Positions 25,025-33,387 of a stretch of 64,000 nucleotides of DNA are shown one piece after another. A model generated the notes under the pieces. It saw nothing but the letters and a program-made list of their open reading frames with translations. It had not been told where the DNA came from and made no database searches. The translations under genes were made by a program, and so were the position numbers. Positions within the stretch are counted from its first letter, which is position 1. Every line of letters starts with the position of its first letter. The DNA lies in NCBI RefSeq assembly GCF_014208105.1, contig NZ_JACHMQ010000001.1, positions 6,138,001 to 6,202,000 on the forward strand. The letters run 5' to 3'. This DNA is from Actinomadura coerulea. Lineage in GTDB: Bacteria > Actinomycetota > Actinomycetes > Streptosporangiales > Streptosporangiaceae.

Positions 25025-26284
25025 GTGATTGACCTGCGAGCTCTTCGAGAGGATCCCGAGCGGCTGCGCGCCTCGCAGCGCGCCCGCGGTGAGGATGACG
25101 GCGTCGTCGACCGGCTGCTCGACCTGGACGGGAGGCGCCGCTCCGCGCTGACCTCGTTCGAGCAGCTCAGGGCGGAGCAGAAGAGTTTCGGCAAGTCGGT
25201 GTCCAAGGCGCAGGGCGACGAGCGGCAGGCGCTGCTGGCCCGCGCCAAGGAGCTGGCGCAGCAGGTGAAGGAGCGCGAGGCGGAGGCCGACCGCCTCGGT
25301 GAGGAGCTCGACGCGCTGCTCAAGAGCGTCCCGAACCTCATCGAGGAGGGCGCCCCGCCCGGCGGCGAGCAGGACTACGTCGTCCTGGAGCACGTCGGCG
25401 AGCCGACCGCGTTCGACTTCGAGCCGAAGGACCACCTGGAGCTCGGCGAGAGCCTCGGCGCCATCGACATGGAGCGCGGCGCGAAGGTCTCGGGCGCGCG
25501 GTTCTACTACCTGACGGGCGTGGGCGCGCGGCTCCAGTACGCGCTGCTGAACCTCGCCATGGAGCAGGCCGTCGCGAGCGGGTTCGTGCCGATGTACCCG
25601 CCGGTCCTGGTGAAGCCGGAGGCGATGGAGGGCACCGGGTTCCTCGGCGCCCACGCCGCCGAGGTCTACCAGCTCCCGCAGGAGGAGCTGTACCTCGTCG
25701 GGACGTCGGAGGTGCCGCTCGCCGCGTTCCACATGAACGAGATCGTCGACGAGCTGCCGCGGCGCTACGTGGCCTGGTCGTCCTGCTTCCGCCGCGAGGC
25801 CGGCTCCTACGGCAGGGACACGCGCGGCATCATCCGCGTCCACCAGTTCGACAAGGTGGAGATGTTCTCCTACTGCGACCCGGCCGACTCCCACGCCGAG
25901 CACCTGCGGCTGCTGGAGTGGGAGAAGGAGATGCTCGCCAAGGTCGAGATCCCGTACCGGGTGATCGACGTGGCGGCGGGCGACCTCGGCGCCAGCGCGG
26001 CCCGCAAGTACGACTGCGAGGCCTGGGTGCCGACGCAGAACACCTACCGCGAGGTCACCTCGACGTCGAACTGCACCGAGTTCCAGGCGCGGCGCCTGGC
26101 GGTGCGGCACCGCGACGCCGACGGCAAGAACCAGCCGGTGGCGACCCTGAACGGGACGCTGGCGACGACCCGCTGGATGGTCGCGATCCTGGAGAACCAC
26201 CAGCAGGCCGACGGTTCGGTGCGCGTCCCGAAGGCGCTGCAGAAGTTCCTGGGCCTGGAGGTCCTGGAGCCGGTCAAGCGCTGA
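25025..26284 (+). CDS. serS: seryl-tRNA synthetase
   Basis: The 419-residue class II enzyme charges tRNA-Ser. It has an N-terminal antiparallel coiled coil (about residues 28–105) that contacts the long variable arm of tRNA-Ser, then the catalytic core with motif 2 FRREAGSYGRDTRGIIRVHQ and motif 3 NGTLATTRWMVAILENHQ. The GTG start begins VIDLRALREDPERLRASQ, the standard N-terminus. A strong hairpin follows 10 bp after the stop. The order pheA, serS, HAD hydrolase is shared with streptomycetes to my memory. The substrate tRNA-Ser(UGA) is encoded at 31690. Confidence 0.96.
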   Translation: MIDLRALREDPERLRASQRARGEDDGVVDRLLDLDGRRRSALTSFEQLRAEQKSFGKSVSKAQGDERQALLARAKELAQQVKEREAEADRLGEELDALLKSVPNLIEEGAPPGGEQDYVVLEHVGEPTAFDFEPKDHLELGESLGAIDMERGAKVSGARFYYLTGVGARLQYALLNLAMEQAVASGFVPMYPPVLVKPEAMEGTGFLGAHAAEVYQLPQEELYLVGTSEVPLAAFHMNEIVDELPRRYVAWSSCFRREAGSYGRDTRGIIRVHQFDKVEMFSYCDPADSHAEHLRLLEWEKEMLAKVEIPYRVIDVAAGDLGASAARKYDCEAWVPTQNTYREVTSTSNCTEFQARRLAVRHRDADGKNQPVATLNGTLATTRWMVAILENHQQADGSVRVPKALQKFLGLEVLEPVKR

Positions 26285-26294
26285 ACGCGCGTGG

Positions 26295-26328
26295 AGCGGG
26301 GCCCGTCCTGGCTTGGACGGGCCCCGCT
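26295..26328 (+). terminator. terminator of serS
   Basis: A 14-bp perfect stem, agcggggcccgtcc (26295–26308) with ggacgggccccgct (26315–26328), and a 6-base loop. Confidence 0.85.
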
Positions 26329-26417
26329 CGCGTGTCCCGGGGGCTTGGACCGATGCCGGGAGCCGGGGGTGTCATGGCCCTGGCCTAGGGTGTGTCCCAT
26401 CTGCCCAGGAAGGTGAC

Positions 26418-27221
26418 ATGACTGAGTCCTCGCCGCGCGTGATCGCCACCGACCTCGACGGCACGATCGTGCGCTCCGACGGCACGATCTCCGCCCGGAC
26501 CGTCGCCGCCCTCGCCCGGGTCGAGCGGGCCGGGGCGATGCTCGTCATGGTCACCGGGCGGCCGCCGCGCTGGATGACGGAGATCGCCGCGGCCGTCGAG
26601 CACCGCGGCGTCGCGATCTGCGCCAACGGCGCCGTCCTCTACGACCTGCACACCGAGACCGTCCTGCAGGCCAACGAGATCGCGCCGGACGTGCTCGCCG
26701 AGGTGATCGGGCGGCTGCGCGGCGTCGTGCCCGAGCTGCGCTTCGCGGTGGAGTACCCGACCGGGTTCGTGTTCGAGGCCAGCTACGACCTCGGCCGGTG
26801 GGACGCGGCGGCGCTCGGCGGCCGTCCCGTCGACGACGCCGAGCTGGTCAGCCGCGGCGGCACCAAGCTGCTCGCCTTCCACCCGGCCGCCGATCCCGAC
26901 GTGCTGTCGGCGAAGGCGGTCCAGGCCGTCGGCGACCTCGTGACCGTGACGCACTCCTCCGGGCGGGGGCTGCTGGAGATGAGCGCGCTCGGCGTCACCA
27001 AGGCCAGCGCCCTGGCGGCCCTGTGCACCGAGCACGGCATCACGGCGGGGGACGTCACCGCGTTCGGCGACATGCCCAACGACCTGCCGATGCTGGCCTG
27101 GGCGGGCACGTCCTACGGGGTCGCGAACGCGCACCCGCTCGTGCTGGCCGCCGTGTCGCACAAGACGTCCCGCAACGACGACGACGGCGTCGCCGAGGTC
27201 CTGGAACGCCTCTTCCCATAG
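26418..27221 (+). CDS. Cof-type HAD hydrolase
   Basis: The 267-residue phosphatase has HAD motif I ATDLDGTIVRSDG, motif II VMVTGRPPRW, a type IIB cap in the middle, a Lys in TKASALAALC and motif IV FGDMPNDLPML. These enzymes remove phosphate from sugar phosphates, flavin mononucleotide or related metabolites; which one here is open. The ATG at 26418 follows aggaagg at good spacing. It converges with bpa, with a shared hairpin between them. Confidence 0.9.
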   Translation: MTESSPRVIATDLDGTIVRSDGTISARTVAALARVERAGAMLVMVTGRPPRWMTEIAAAVEHRGVAICANGAVLYDLHTETVLQANEIAPDVLAEVIGRLRGVVPELRFAVEYPTGFVFEASYDLGRWDAAALGGRPVDDAELVSRGGTKLLAFHPAADPDVLSAKAVQAVGDLVTVTHSSGRGLLEMSALGVTKASALAALCTEHGITAGDVTAFGDMPNDLPMLAWAGTSYGVANAHPLVLAAVSHKTSRNDDDGVAEVLERLFP

Positions 27222-27224
27222 CGC

Positions 27225-27250
27225 GGCCGCACCCGCTGCGGGGTGCGGCC
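27225..27250. terminator. bidirectional terminator between HAD gene and bpa
   Basis: A 10-bp perfect stem, ggccgcaccc (27225–27234) with gggtgcggcc (27241–27250). It starts 4 bases after one stop codon and ends 13 bases from the other. Confidence 0.8.
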
Positions 27251-27263
27251 GGAGTCGCGCGTC

Positions 27264-27803
27264 CTACAGGTAGGGGCCGGACGAGCGCGGCCCGGGCTTC
27301 GGGTCCTCCTCGACGCCGGGGGGCATCATTCCCGCGGGCAGGGCGCGCCGCATCTGCTCCAGCTGCGCCCGCGCCGCCATCTGCTGGGCGAACAGGGTCG
27401 TCTGGATGCCGTGGAACAGGCCCTCCAGCCAGCCGACGAGCTGCGCCTGCGCGATCCGCAGCTCCGCGTCGCTCGGCACCGTGCCCTCGGCGAACGGCAG
27501 CGAGAGCCGCTCCAGCTCCGCGACCAGCTCGGGTGCGAGACCGTCCTCCAGCTCCTTGATGGACGACTGGTGGATCTCCCGCAGCCGGGCCCGGCTCGCC
27601 TCGTCCAGCGGGGCGGCCTTGACCTCCTCCAGCAGCTGCCGGATCATCCCGCCGATCCGCATGACCTTCGCCGGCTGCTCGACCATCTCGGTCACCGACT
27701 TGCCCTCGGACTCGCCTTCGCCGCCGCCCTCGACGGTGATGCCGCCCGGGCCCAGGACGAGCACCTGGGGCTCTTCCGACTGCCTCTTCGAAGCCTCGCT
27801 CAT
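27264..27803 (-). CDS. bpa: bacterial proteasome activator
   Basis: The 179-residue product matches the ATP-independent ring-shaped activator of the actinobacterial 20S proteasome (Bpa/PafE). The helical core IGGMIRQLLEEVKAAPLDE to LVGWLEGLFHGIQTTLFAQQ is the conserved four-helix unit, and the C-terminus SSGPYL ends in the GxYL-type tail that docks into the proteasome alpha ring and opens the gate. The N-terminal 40 residues are disordered and rich in Gly and Glu. The ATG at 27803 has GGAG 5 bases upstream and is preferred to the GTG at 27812. It lies 13 bp after the quinone oxidoreductase gene in an apparent two-gene operon. The proteasome subunit genes are not in the window. Confidence 0.92.
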   Translation of the reverse strand: MSEASKRQSEEPQVLVLGPGGITVEGGGEGESEGKSVTEMVEQPAKVMRIGGMIRQLLEEVKAAPLDEASRARLREIHQSSIKELEDGLAPELVAELERLSLPFAEGTVPSDAELRIAQAQLVGWLEGLFHGIQTTLFAQQMAARAQLEQMRRALPAGMMPPGVEEDPKPGPRSSGPYL

Positions 27804-27816
27804 AAACTCCACATCC

Positions 27817-28773
27817 TCACACGGTCAGCAGGATCTTGCCGACGTGACCGCTTTCTTCCATCAGTTCGTGCGCCCGCGAAGCCTCCGCCATGGGGATCCG
27901 CCGGTCGACGACCGTCCGGATCCGCCCCGACTCCAGGAGCGGCCACACATGCTCCCGGACGCCGGCCACGATCTCCGCCTTCTCCTCCAACGGACGGGCC
28001 CGCAAAGTCGTGGCGTGCACCAGCGCCCGCTTGCGCAGCAGCATGCCGATGTCCAGCTCCGCCTTCGCGCCGCCCTGGAGCCCGATCACCATCAGCCGTC
28101 CGCCGGTGGCGAGGGCCTCCACGTTGCGCTGGAGGTACTTGGCGCCGACGAGGTCGAGGACCACGTCGTAGGGGCCGCTCTCGACGAAGTCGTCCTCGCG
28201 GTAGTTCACGGTGACGTCCGCGCCCAGTTCCCGGCACCGCTCGGCCTTCTCCGGGCTGCCCACGGTCGTCACCACGCGCGCCCCGCACGCCTTGGCGAGC
28301 TGGATGGCGAACGTTCCAATGCCGCTGCCGCCGCCGTGGACGAGCAGCGTCTCGCCCTCGCGCAGCCCGGCCAGCATGAACACGTTCGACCACACCGTGC
28401 AGGCGACCTCGGGGAGCCCCGCCGCCTCCACGACGTCCACGCCGCGCGGCACGGGCAGCACCTGCGAGGCGGGGACGGCGACCCGCTCGGCGTAGCCTCC
28501 GCCGCTGAGCAGCGCGCACACCTCGTCGCCGACCGCCGGCCCGGGCACGCCCTCGCCGAGCCCGGCGATCCGGCCGGACACCTCGAGCCCGGGGTACGGG
28601 GGAGCGTCGTCCGGCGGCGGGTAGAAGCCCCTGCGCTGCATGACGTCGGCGCGGTTGACGGCGCTCGCCGCGACCTCGACCAGCACCTCGCCCGGCCTCG
28701 GCTCCGGATCCGGCACCGGCTTCCATTCGAGGACGTCGGCGTCGCCCGGCTCGCGAATCACGATCGCATGCAT
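27817..28773 (-). CDS. NAD(P)H quinone oxidoreductase, zinc-less alcohol dehydrogenase type
   Basis: The 318-residue medium-chain reductase has the GroES-like N-terminal domain (VEVAASAVNRADVMQRRGFY) and the nucleotide-binding fold with HGGGSGIGTFAIQLAKACGA near 148. Structural-zinc cysteines are absent, which fits the quinone oxidoreductase/PIG3 branch. The ATG at 28773 gives MHAIVIREPG; the GTG 9 bases upstream is possible. It is the first gene of an operon with bpa. I recall a similar oxidoreductase near the mycobacterial bpa gene, so this neighbourhood may be old, but no functional link is known to me. Confidence 0.9.
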   Translation of the reverse strand: MHAIVIREPGDADVLEWKPVPDPEPRPGEVLVEVAASAVNRADVMQRRGFYPPPDDAPPYPGLEVSGRIAGLGEGVPGPAVGDEVCALLSGGGYAERVAVPASQVLPVPRGVDVVEAAGLPEVACTVWSNVFMLAGLREGETLLVHGGGSGIGTFAIQLAKACGARVVTTVGSPEKAERCRELGADVTVNYREDDFVESGPYDVVLDLVGAKYLQRNVEALATGGRLMVIGLQGGAKAELDIGMLLRKRALVHATTLRARPLEEKAEIVAGVREHVWPLLESGRIRTVVDRRIPMAEASRAHELMEESGHVGKILLTV

Positions 28774-28944
28774 ACCGGTCACGCTACCGGGCGCCTCCAA
28801 GGCGTCCCCGCCCCCGGGCGCCGCGGCGGCAAGGCCGATCTACGCGCGGGATGCCCGGTATTGACGCACCGGTATCCTGCGTGGGGGTCTTTTTGCCCGC
28901 CTGCACCGTGTGGATCATCAGAGGCGTGCCCGAGGGGGAAAACG

Positions 28945-31221
28945 GTGGCGAGGAACGAGCACGACGGGCGCTCCCTGGAGGAGCGGCTGGCCTCCCTGGA
29001 CGCGATGAGCGGCGACCCGGCGGGCCCGTCCCCCGCCCCCGAAGGCGCCGCGCAGCCGCCGGCCGAAGAGCCCGGTGAGCAGGAGAACCCGCCCCCCGCC
29101 CCCGCCCCGGCGCCGGCCGACCTGAACGACGAGCCCTGGCTCGCCGCCCCCCCCGCCTTCCAGGACTCCCCGGAGAACTTCGGCCCGCCGCAGCCGGCAC
29201 CCTACGAGGGCGGCCCGATGCCGGATCCGTTCGACGGCGGGATGCTCCCGCCCCCGTACGCGACGGGCGGCTACCAGCCCCAGCCGTCCCCGTACGACGC
29301 CAGCGGCAACGCGGCCCCGCCCCTCGACCAGCTGCCGCCCTACCCGGCCGACCAGTTCGGCCCCCAGGACGCGCCCGGCCAGGCCTACCAGCCCGTCGAC
29401 CCCGCCACGGGCCAGCCCTACCCGCAGGACACCGACGCCTCGGGCCGCCCCTACGTCCCCTTCGACCCGGCCACGGGCCAGCCCTTCGCCCCCGACCCGA
29501 ACGCCCCCGCCCAGCCTTACCCGCCGGTGGACCCGGCCACCGGCCAGCCCTACGACCCCAATGCGGCGGGCCGGCCTTATGCGCCTGACATGGGTGGGGA
29601 GGGGCAGCAGTTCCCGCCTGTCGACCCGGCCACCGGTCAGCCGTTCCAGCCGGGTCCGCCCGCGCCCGGCCAGCCGTACCCCCCGGTCGACCCCGCCACG
29701 GGCCAGCCCTACGCGCATGACCCGAGCATGCAGGAGCCCATCCTGTTCGGCCCCAATGCGGAGGGGCAGCAGTTCCCCCCGATGGACCCGAACGCCGGGC
29801 AGCCGTACGCGCCCGACCCCCACGCCGCCGGCCAGCCCTTCCCCCCGATGGACCCCAACGCCGGGCAACCGTACGCGCCCGACCCGAATGCCGCCGGCCA
29901 GCAGTTCCCGATGGTCGACCCGGTCACAGGTCAGCCGTTCCAGACCGGCCCGTCCGCGCCCGGCCAGCCGTACCCCCCGGTCGACCCCGCGACGGGCCAG
30001 CCCTACGCACATGACCCCAACGCGGCCCAGCCGTACCCGCCGGTCGACCCGAACACCGGCCGGCCCTACGCGCCTCCCGTCGACCCTGCCACCGGGCAGC
30101 CGTACCAGCCGCAGGGCTACGGATATCCGGCCGGCCCGCCGCAGGTGGAGGGCCAGTACCCGCCCGCGCCCGGCCCGATGCCGCCCGGCCCGATGCCGCC
30201 CGGCCACCCCGGCCACCCCGGCCACCACGGCCACCACGGCCACCACGGCCACCACGGCCACCCCGGCCAGCCCCACCAGCCGCAGAGCGCCGACAGCCTC
30301 AGCTCCGAGAACCTGCTCGGCGAGCGCCGCATCGCGCCCTCGTCCGGCTGGCGGCGCGCGGTCTACAAGGCCACCGCGGGCAGCATCCACCCGGGCGAGT
30401 CGCAGACCGACCTGCGCCGCAAGGACCTGATCGGCCGGGCGCGCACCGCCGTGGCGGGCGGCCACCACCGGGTGGCCGTCATGTCGCTGAAGGGCGGCGT
30501 CGGCAAGACGACCACGACCACCGGCCTCGGCTCGATGCTGGGGTCGCTGCGCGGCGACCGCGTCATCGCGGTGGACGCGAACCCCGACCGCGGGACGCTG
30601 TCGGACAAGGTCAGGCTGGAGACCGCCGCGACCGTCCGCGACCTGCTCAACAACCGCGAGCAGATCCACCGGTACGCCGACGTCCGCGCGTTCACCTCGC
30701 AGAACGAGGCCCGCCTGGAGATCCTCGCGTCCGACCGCGACCCGGCGGTCAGCGAGGCGTTCAGCGCCGAGGACTACGCGGCCGTCGCCGTCGTCCTGGA
30801 GCAGTACTACTCGGTCTGCATCACCGACTGCGGCACCGGGCTCCTGCACTCGGCGATGGCGGGCGTGCTGAGCCTGGCCGACCAGCTCGTCCTGGTCAGC
30901 TCCCCGTCGGTGGACGGTGCCCGGTCCGCGAGCGCCACCCTCGACTGGCTGGAGGCGCACGACCACGGCCACCTGGTCCGCAACGGCGTCGTCGTCCTGT
31001 CGATGGTCCGCAACCGCACCCGCAGCCAGGTCGACCTCGACAAGCTCCAGGCGCACTTCGAGAGCCGCTGCCGCGCCGTCGTCCGCATCCCCTATGACGA
31101 CCACCTGGAGGAGGGCGCCGAGGTCGAGCTGGAGCAGCTCGCCCCCGCGACCCGTGAGGCCTACCTGACGCTCGCCGCCGTGGTGGGCGACGGCTTCGCC
31201 TTCCAGCGTCCGCAGTCCTGA
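28945..31221 (+). CDS. EspI-like MinD/ParA ATPase with long proline-rich repeat region
   Basis: The 758-residue protein has three parts. Residues 1–150 are acidic and proline-rich. Residues 150–380 hold about eleven copies of a motif of the form PPVDPATGQPYxxD, followed by a His/Gly stretch of repeated HHG units at about 420–442. From about 455 there is the conserved block NLLGERRIAPSSGWRRAVYK and a ParA/MinD ATPase with the deviant Walker A LKGGVGKTTTTTGLG near 514 and VIAVDANPDRGTLSD as Walker A'. The layout matches EspI of mycobacterial ESX-1 and its streptomycete growth-regulating relatives. No ESX genes are adjacent. The GTG at 28945 has gaggggg about 8 bases upstream; the longer open frame is shadow. 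It diverges from the oxidoreductase/bpa operon across 171 bp. Confidence 0.85.
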   Translation: MARNEHDGRSLEERLASLDAMSGDPAGPSPAPEGAAQPPAEEPGEQENPPPAPAPAPADLNDEPWLAAPPAFQDSPENFGPPQPAPYEGGPMPDPFDGGMLPPPYATGGYQPQPSPYDASGNAAPPLDQLPPYPADQFGPQDAPGQAYQPVDPATGQPYPQDTDASGRPYVPFDPATGQPFAPDPNAPAQPYPPVDPATGQPYDPNAAGRPYAPDMGGEGQQFPPVDPATGQPFQPGPPAPGQPYPPVDPATGQPYAHDPSMQEPILFGPNAEGQQFPPMDPNAGQPYAPDPHAAGQPFPPMDPNAGQPYAPDPNAAGQQFPMVDPVTGQPFQTGPSAPGQPYPPVDPATGQPYAHDPNAAQPYPPVDPNTGRPYAPPVDPATGQPYQPQGYGYPAGPPQVEGQYPPAPGPMPPGPMPPGHPGHPGHHGHHGHHGHHGHPGQPHQPQSADSLSSENLLGERRIAPSSGWRRAVYKATAGSIHPGESQTDLRRKDLIGRARTAVAGGHHRVAVMSLKGGVGKTTTTTGLGSMLGSLRGDRVIAVDANPDRGTLSDKVRLETAATVRDLLNNREQIHRYADVRAFTSQNEARLEILASDRDPAVSEAFSAEDYAAVAVVLEQYYSVCITDCGTGLLHSAMAGVLSLADQLVLVSSPSVDGARSASATLDWLEAHDHGHLVRNGVVVLSMVRNRTRSQVDLDKLQAHFESRCRAVVRIPYDDHLEEGAEVELEQLAPATREAYLTLAAVVGDGFAFQRPQS
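29395..30115 (+). repeat. tandem peptide-repeat coding region
   Basis: Eleven imperfect units of about 14–20 codons encode VDPATGQPY-type sequence. The units differ at many third positions (for example gtcgaccccgccacg against gtggacccggccacc), so the peptide repeat is conserved more than the DNA. It lies wholly inside the EspI-like gene. Confidence 0.8.
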
Positions 31222-31242
31222 CCTGGGCTACCGTTGCCATCT

Positions 31243-31611
31243 GTGACGGGCGACGACGGTGTGTACGTGGGGAGGGCGGCGCCGGACGCGGCCGCCGACC
31301 GCGGCTGGCTGCTCGGGCACTTCAAGACGCCCGGCGACCTGCGGCACAGCGCCGAGGTCGAGATCAAGTGGGGCGTGCACCCCAAGGGCGAGCGCCGCGC
31401 CGCGTGGACGGACGGCGAGAAGCGCACCGCCCTGCTCGTGCTGATCAGCGGCCGCTTCCGGCTGGAGTTCCCCGGCCGCGACGTCGTCCTCGCCGAGCAG
31501 GGCGACTACGTGGTGTGGGGACGCGGCGTCGACCACTCGTGGGAGGCCGAGGAGGAGTCGGTGGTCCTCACGGTGCGCTGGCCGTCCGTCCCCGGCTACC
31601 GCGTCCCCTGA
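31243..31611 (+). CDS. small cupin-fold protein
   Basis: A 122-residue protein whose middle reads IKWGVHPKGERRAAWTDGEK, ALLVLISGRFRLEF and VVLAEQGDYVVWGRGVDHSW, the pattern of a single cupin barrel with one potential metal His in each half. Related short cupins are found in actinomycetes as putative signalling or binding proteins; no substrate is known. The GTG at 31243 was preferred to an upstream TTG. It follows the EspI-like gene by 21 bp and may be co-transcribed with it. Confidence 0.65.
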   Translation: MTGDDGVYVGRAAPDAAADRGWLLGHFKTPGDLRHSAEVEIKWGVHPKGERRAAWTDGEKRTALLVLISGRFRLEFPGRDVVLAEQGDYVVWGRGVDHSWEAEEESVVLTVRWPSVPGYRVP

Positions 31612-31689
31612 GGGCGGTCGCCCTATGCGGTCGAACGCGACCGCCCCCGCCCGCTATCGTGGGCGATGACCGCCGCGACGCGGTCACCT

Positions 31690-31778
31690 GGAGAGTTCGC
31701 ATAGTGGACTAGTGCAGGCGCCTTGAAAGCGCCCAGGGCTGGGGACAGTCCTCGTGGGTTCGAATCCCACACTCTCCG
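31690..31778 (+). tRNA. tRNA-Ser (anticodon TGA)
   Basis: An 89-base class II tRNA. The acceptor arm ggagagt pairs with actctcc, the anticodon stem ggcgc/gcgcc encloses the loop cttgaaa (anticodon tga), there is a long variable arm, and the T arm is gtgggttcgaatcccac. The discriminator is G and the CCA end is not encoded. Confidence 0.95.
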
Positions 31779-31800
31779 CCCAGAAGTTTGCGCCATATCA

Positions 31801-31819
31801 CCAGGGGCGACCCCCCTGG
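31801..31819 (+). terminator. probable terminator of tRNA-Ser
   Basis: The stem ccagggg with ccccctgg encloses a short loop, 22 bases after the tRNA. Confidence 0.6.
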
Positions 31820-31894
31820 ACCCCGCTGTGACGCGGGTTGCTCTCGTGGTGAAATCGTCCGACTCGGGCGGAAGGGTTCGTTACCCTCTTCGGC

Positions 31895-32059
31895 ATGTCG
31901 CAGACACCGCAGGATCCTGCAGGCACGACGCACCAGTTCCAGAACTTCGCCAGCCAGGCACAGCCGGACAAGTCCGGCCCGAACATCGGTCTGATCGTCG
32001 GCATCGTCGCCGTGGTGGCCGTCGTCGCGATCCTCGTGATCGCCTTGATGATGATGTGA
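31895..32059 (+). CDS. 54-residue single-span membrane protein
   Basis: An ATG at 31895 opens 54 codons ending in TGA. The product has a hydrophilic, Gln-rich N-terminal half (MSQTPQDPAGTTHQFQNFAS) and one membrane segment of about 23 residues ending in MMM. It therefore looks like a tail-anchored protein. The ribosome binding site is not obvious. The codon third positions are strongly GC-biased, like real genes here. It converges with the M15 peptidase gene, only 3 bases apart. Function unknown. Confidence 0.6.
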   Translation: MSQTPQDPAGTTHQFQNFASQAQPDKSGPNIGLIVGIVAVVAVVAILVIALMMM

Positions 32060-32062
32060 CGC

Positions 32063-32803
32063 TCAGCGGCCCGAGCTGGAGAAGTGCTGGTAGTCGCGGG
32101 CTCCGCTCCAGGTGCCGCCCCAGCTCCAGCCGATGGAGGCGAACGCCTTGACGACCTTGTCGCCGGCGTGGATGACGCCGGGGTCGTCGTTCTTGCGGTT
32201 CTTGTACTTGACGCAGTCCTTGTGCGCGACGCGTCCGTCCGCGTAGACGTACGGGTTCTGGCAGGGGTTGATGTCGACCGCGAGACCGTAGGCGTGGTTG
32301 GAGAACGAACTCGACCCGGTCGCCTGGCGGCAGTTGAACGCCGAGGTGTTGTTCGCCTCGATCGAGTCGAAGTCGCTGCCCTTGTACTTGTCGACCGGCT
32401 CCATGCGCTCGATCGGGTATTTCATGGCGTACAGCTTCCTGAACACCTTCACCAGGTCGCCGGCCGCCTTCGCGTTGACGACGAGCCGCCCGCCGGTGTG
32501 CGGCTTGTCGTCCATCCCCCAGTAGGTCATCTCGATCATCCGGAGCCCGGAGGGCGACACGGGGCAGCCGCGCCGCCACGAGTGCTCGAGGTCCCCGGCC
32601 GTCACCTTCTTGATGGTGGACTGGAAGCCCTGCCTGGTCGGGGACGGCGACGGGGTGCCCGGAGCGGACGCGGTCGGCGGGGTCGCCGGAGGCGCCGACT
32701 CGCCCGTGTCGTCGCCGCCGCGGCCACATCCGGCCGCGGCGAGCGGCACGGCCAGCAGCGTGGCGAGGAAAGTCGCGGTTCTTTTAGCCCTCCTACCTGG
32801 CAT
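32063..32803 (-). CDS. M15-family peptidase lipoprotein (D-Ala-D-Ala or LD-carboxypeptidase type)
   Basis: The 246-residue protein has a lipoprotein signal with lipobox LAAAGC near residue 26, then a Ser/Pro/Thr-rich linker to about 60. The catalytic domain shows FSNHAYGLAVDINPCQNPYV with the zinc His and Asp, and GWSWGGTWSGARDYQHFS with the second zinc His. It would be anchored outside the membrane and trim peptidoglycan stem peptides. The ATG at 32803 starts a typical basic n-region (MPGRRAKRTATFLATLLAVP). No resistance genes are adjacent, so a housekeeping wall role is more likely than a vanY-type one. Confidence 0.88.
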   Translation of the reverse strand: MPGRRAKRTATFLATLLAVPLAAAGCGRGGDDTGESAPPATPPTASAPGTPSPSPTRQGFQSTIKKVTAGDLEHSWRRGCPVSPSGLRMIEMTYWGMDDKPHTGGRLVVNAKAAGDLVKVFRKLYAMKYPIERMEPVDKYKGSDFDSIEANNTSAFNCRQATGSSSFSNHAYGLAVDINPCQNPYVYADGRVAHKDCVKYKNRKNDDPGVIHAGDKVVKAFASIGWSWGGTWSGARDYQHFSSSGR

Positions 32804-32964
32804 CTTTGCAGCATACGCAGGTCACGGGATGCGCGCGCCGACCCGGGTGTTCGCTACCGTGCGTTTGAAGGCGCGCCCGCCGGAAAGGGCCGGGACGGAC
32901 GGGCCGTGAACCCAACCATCCGCCGGGCATGTCGCCGGGCGGGCGCCGGCCCCAGGGAGCCGGG

Positions 32965-33387
32965 ATGGCGAAATCTCAGGAGGGGGACCTCCCAAGCCTC
33001 GAAGACGAGATCTTCGCGGTCGCGCACAGCGTGGAGGTCGAGCAGGCTGCGCATGCGCACCCCCTGCTGCAGACAGAGAGAGCGCAGGATGCCGCTGAGC
33101 GCGCGCGGGCGTTCCTCGGCCGGGACGTCAAGGCGCTGGCGGCCGGCATGGCGGCGTTCGTGTTCGTCGACGCCGTGATGATGTACCCGCCGCTGATGAT
33201 GAGCCGCAGGCCCAGCCTGATGCCGCAGTTCGTGACGCTGCTGGTGCTGGCGTTCGGGCTCGGCGGGCTGCTCGTCTGGAAGGTCGGCGGGCGGTGGCGG
33301 ACGTTCGGCATCGGGATGATGCTCGCCTGGGGCCTGCTGACCCTGCTGTCCGTCGGGTTCCTGACCGGCGTGACCGCCCCGCTCTAG
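32965..33387 (+). CDS. small membrane protein of unknown function
   Basis: A 140-residue protein with a polar helical N-terminal half (LEDEIFAVAHSVEVEQAAHA) and three hydrophobic segments (about 55–72, 83–103 and 113–135). The ATG at 32965 has agggag 7 bases upstream; an ATG-less extension from 32929 is less likely. Its TAG overlaps the stop codon of the convergent MarR gene by 3 bases. I do not recognise the family. Confidence 0.65.
   Translation: MAKSQEGDLPSLEDEIFAVAHSVEVEQAAHAHPLLQTERAQDAAERARAFLGRDVKALAAGMAAFVFVDAVMMYPPLMMSRRPSLMPQFVTLLVLAFGLGGLLVWKVGGRWRTFGIGMMLAWGLLTLLSVGFLTGVTAPL

Noticed and set aside
29395..30115. Regular repeats that could be taken for a CRISPR array or minisatellite
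   Set aside because: The repeats are in frame, encode a constant Pro-rich peptide and have no constant DNA repeat with unique spacers; no cas genes are present.
32063..32803. vanY-type glycopeptide resistance gene
   Set aside because: The M15 lipoprotein has the right motifs, but no vanHAX or vanRS genes are near; a wall-maintenance role is simpler.
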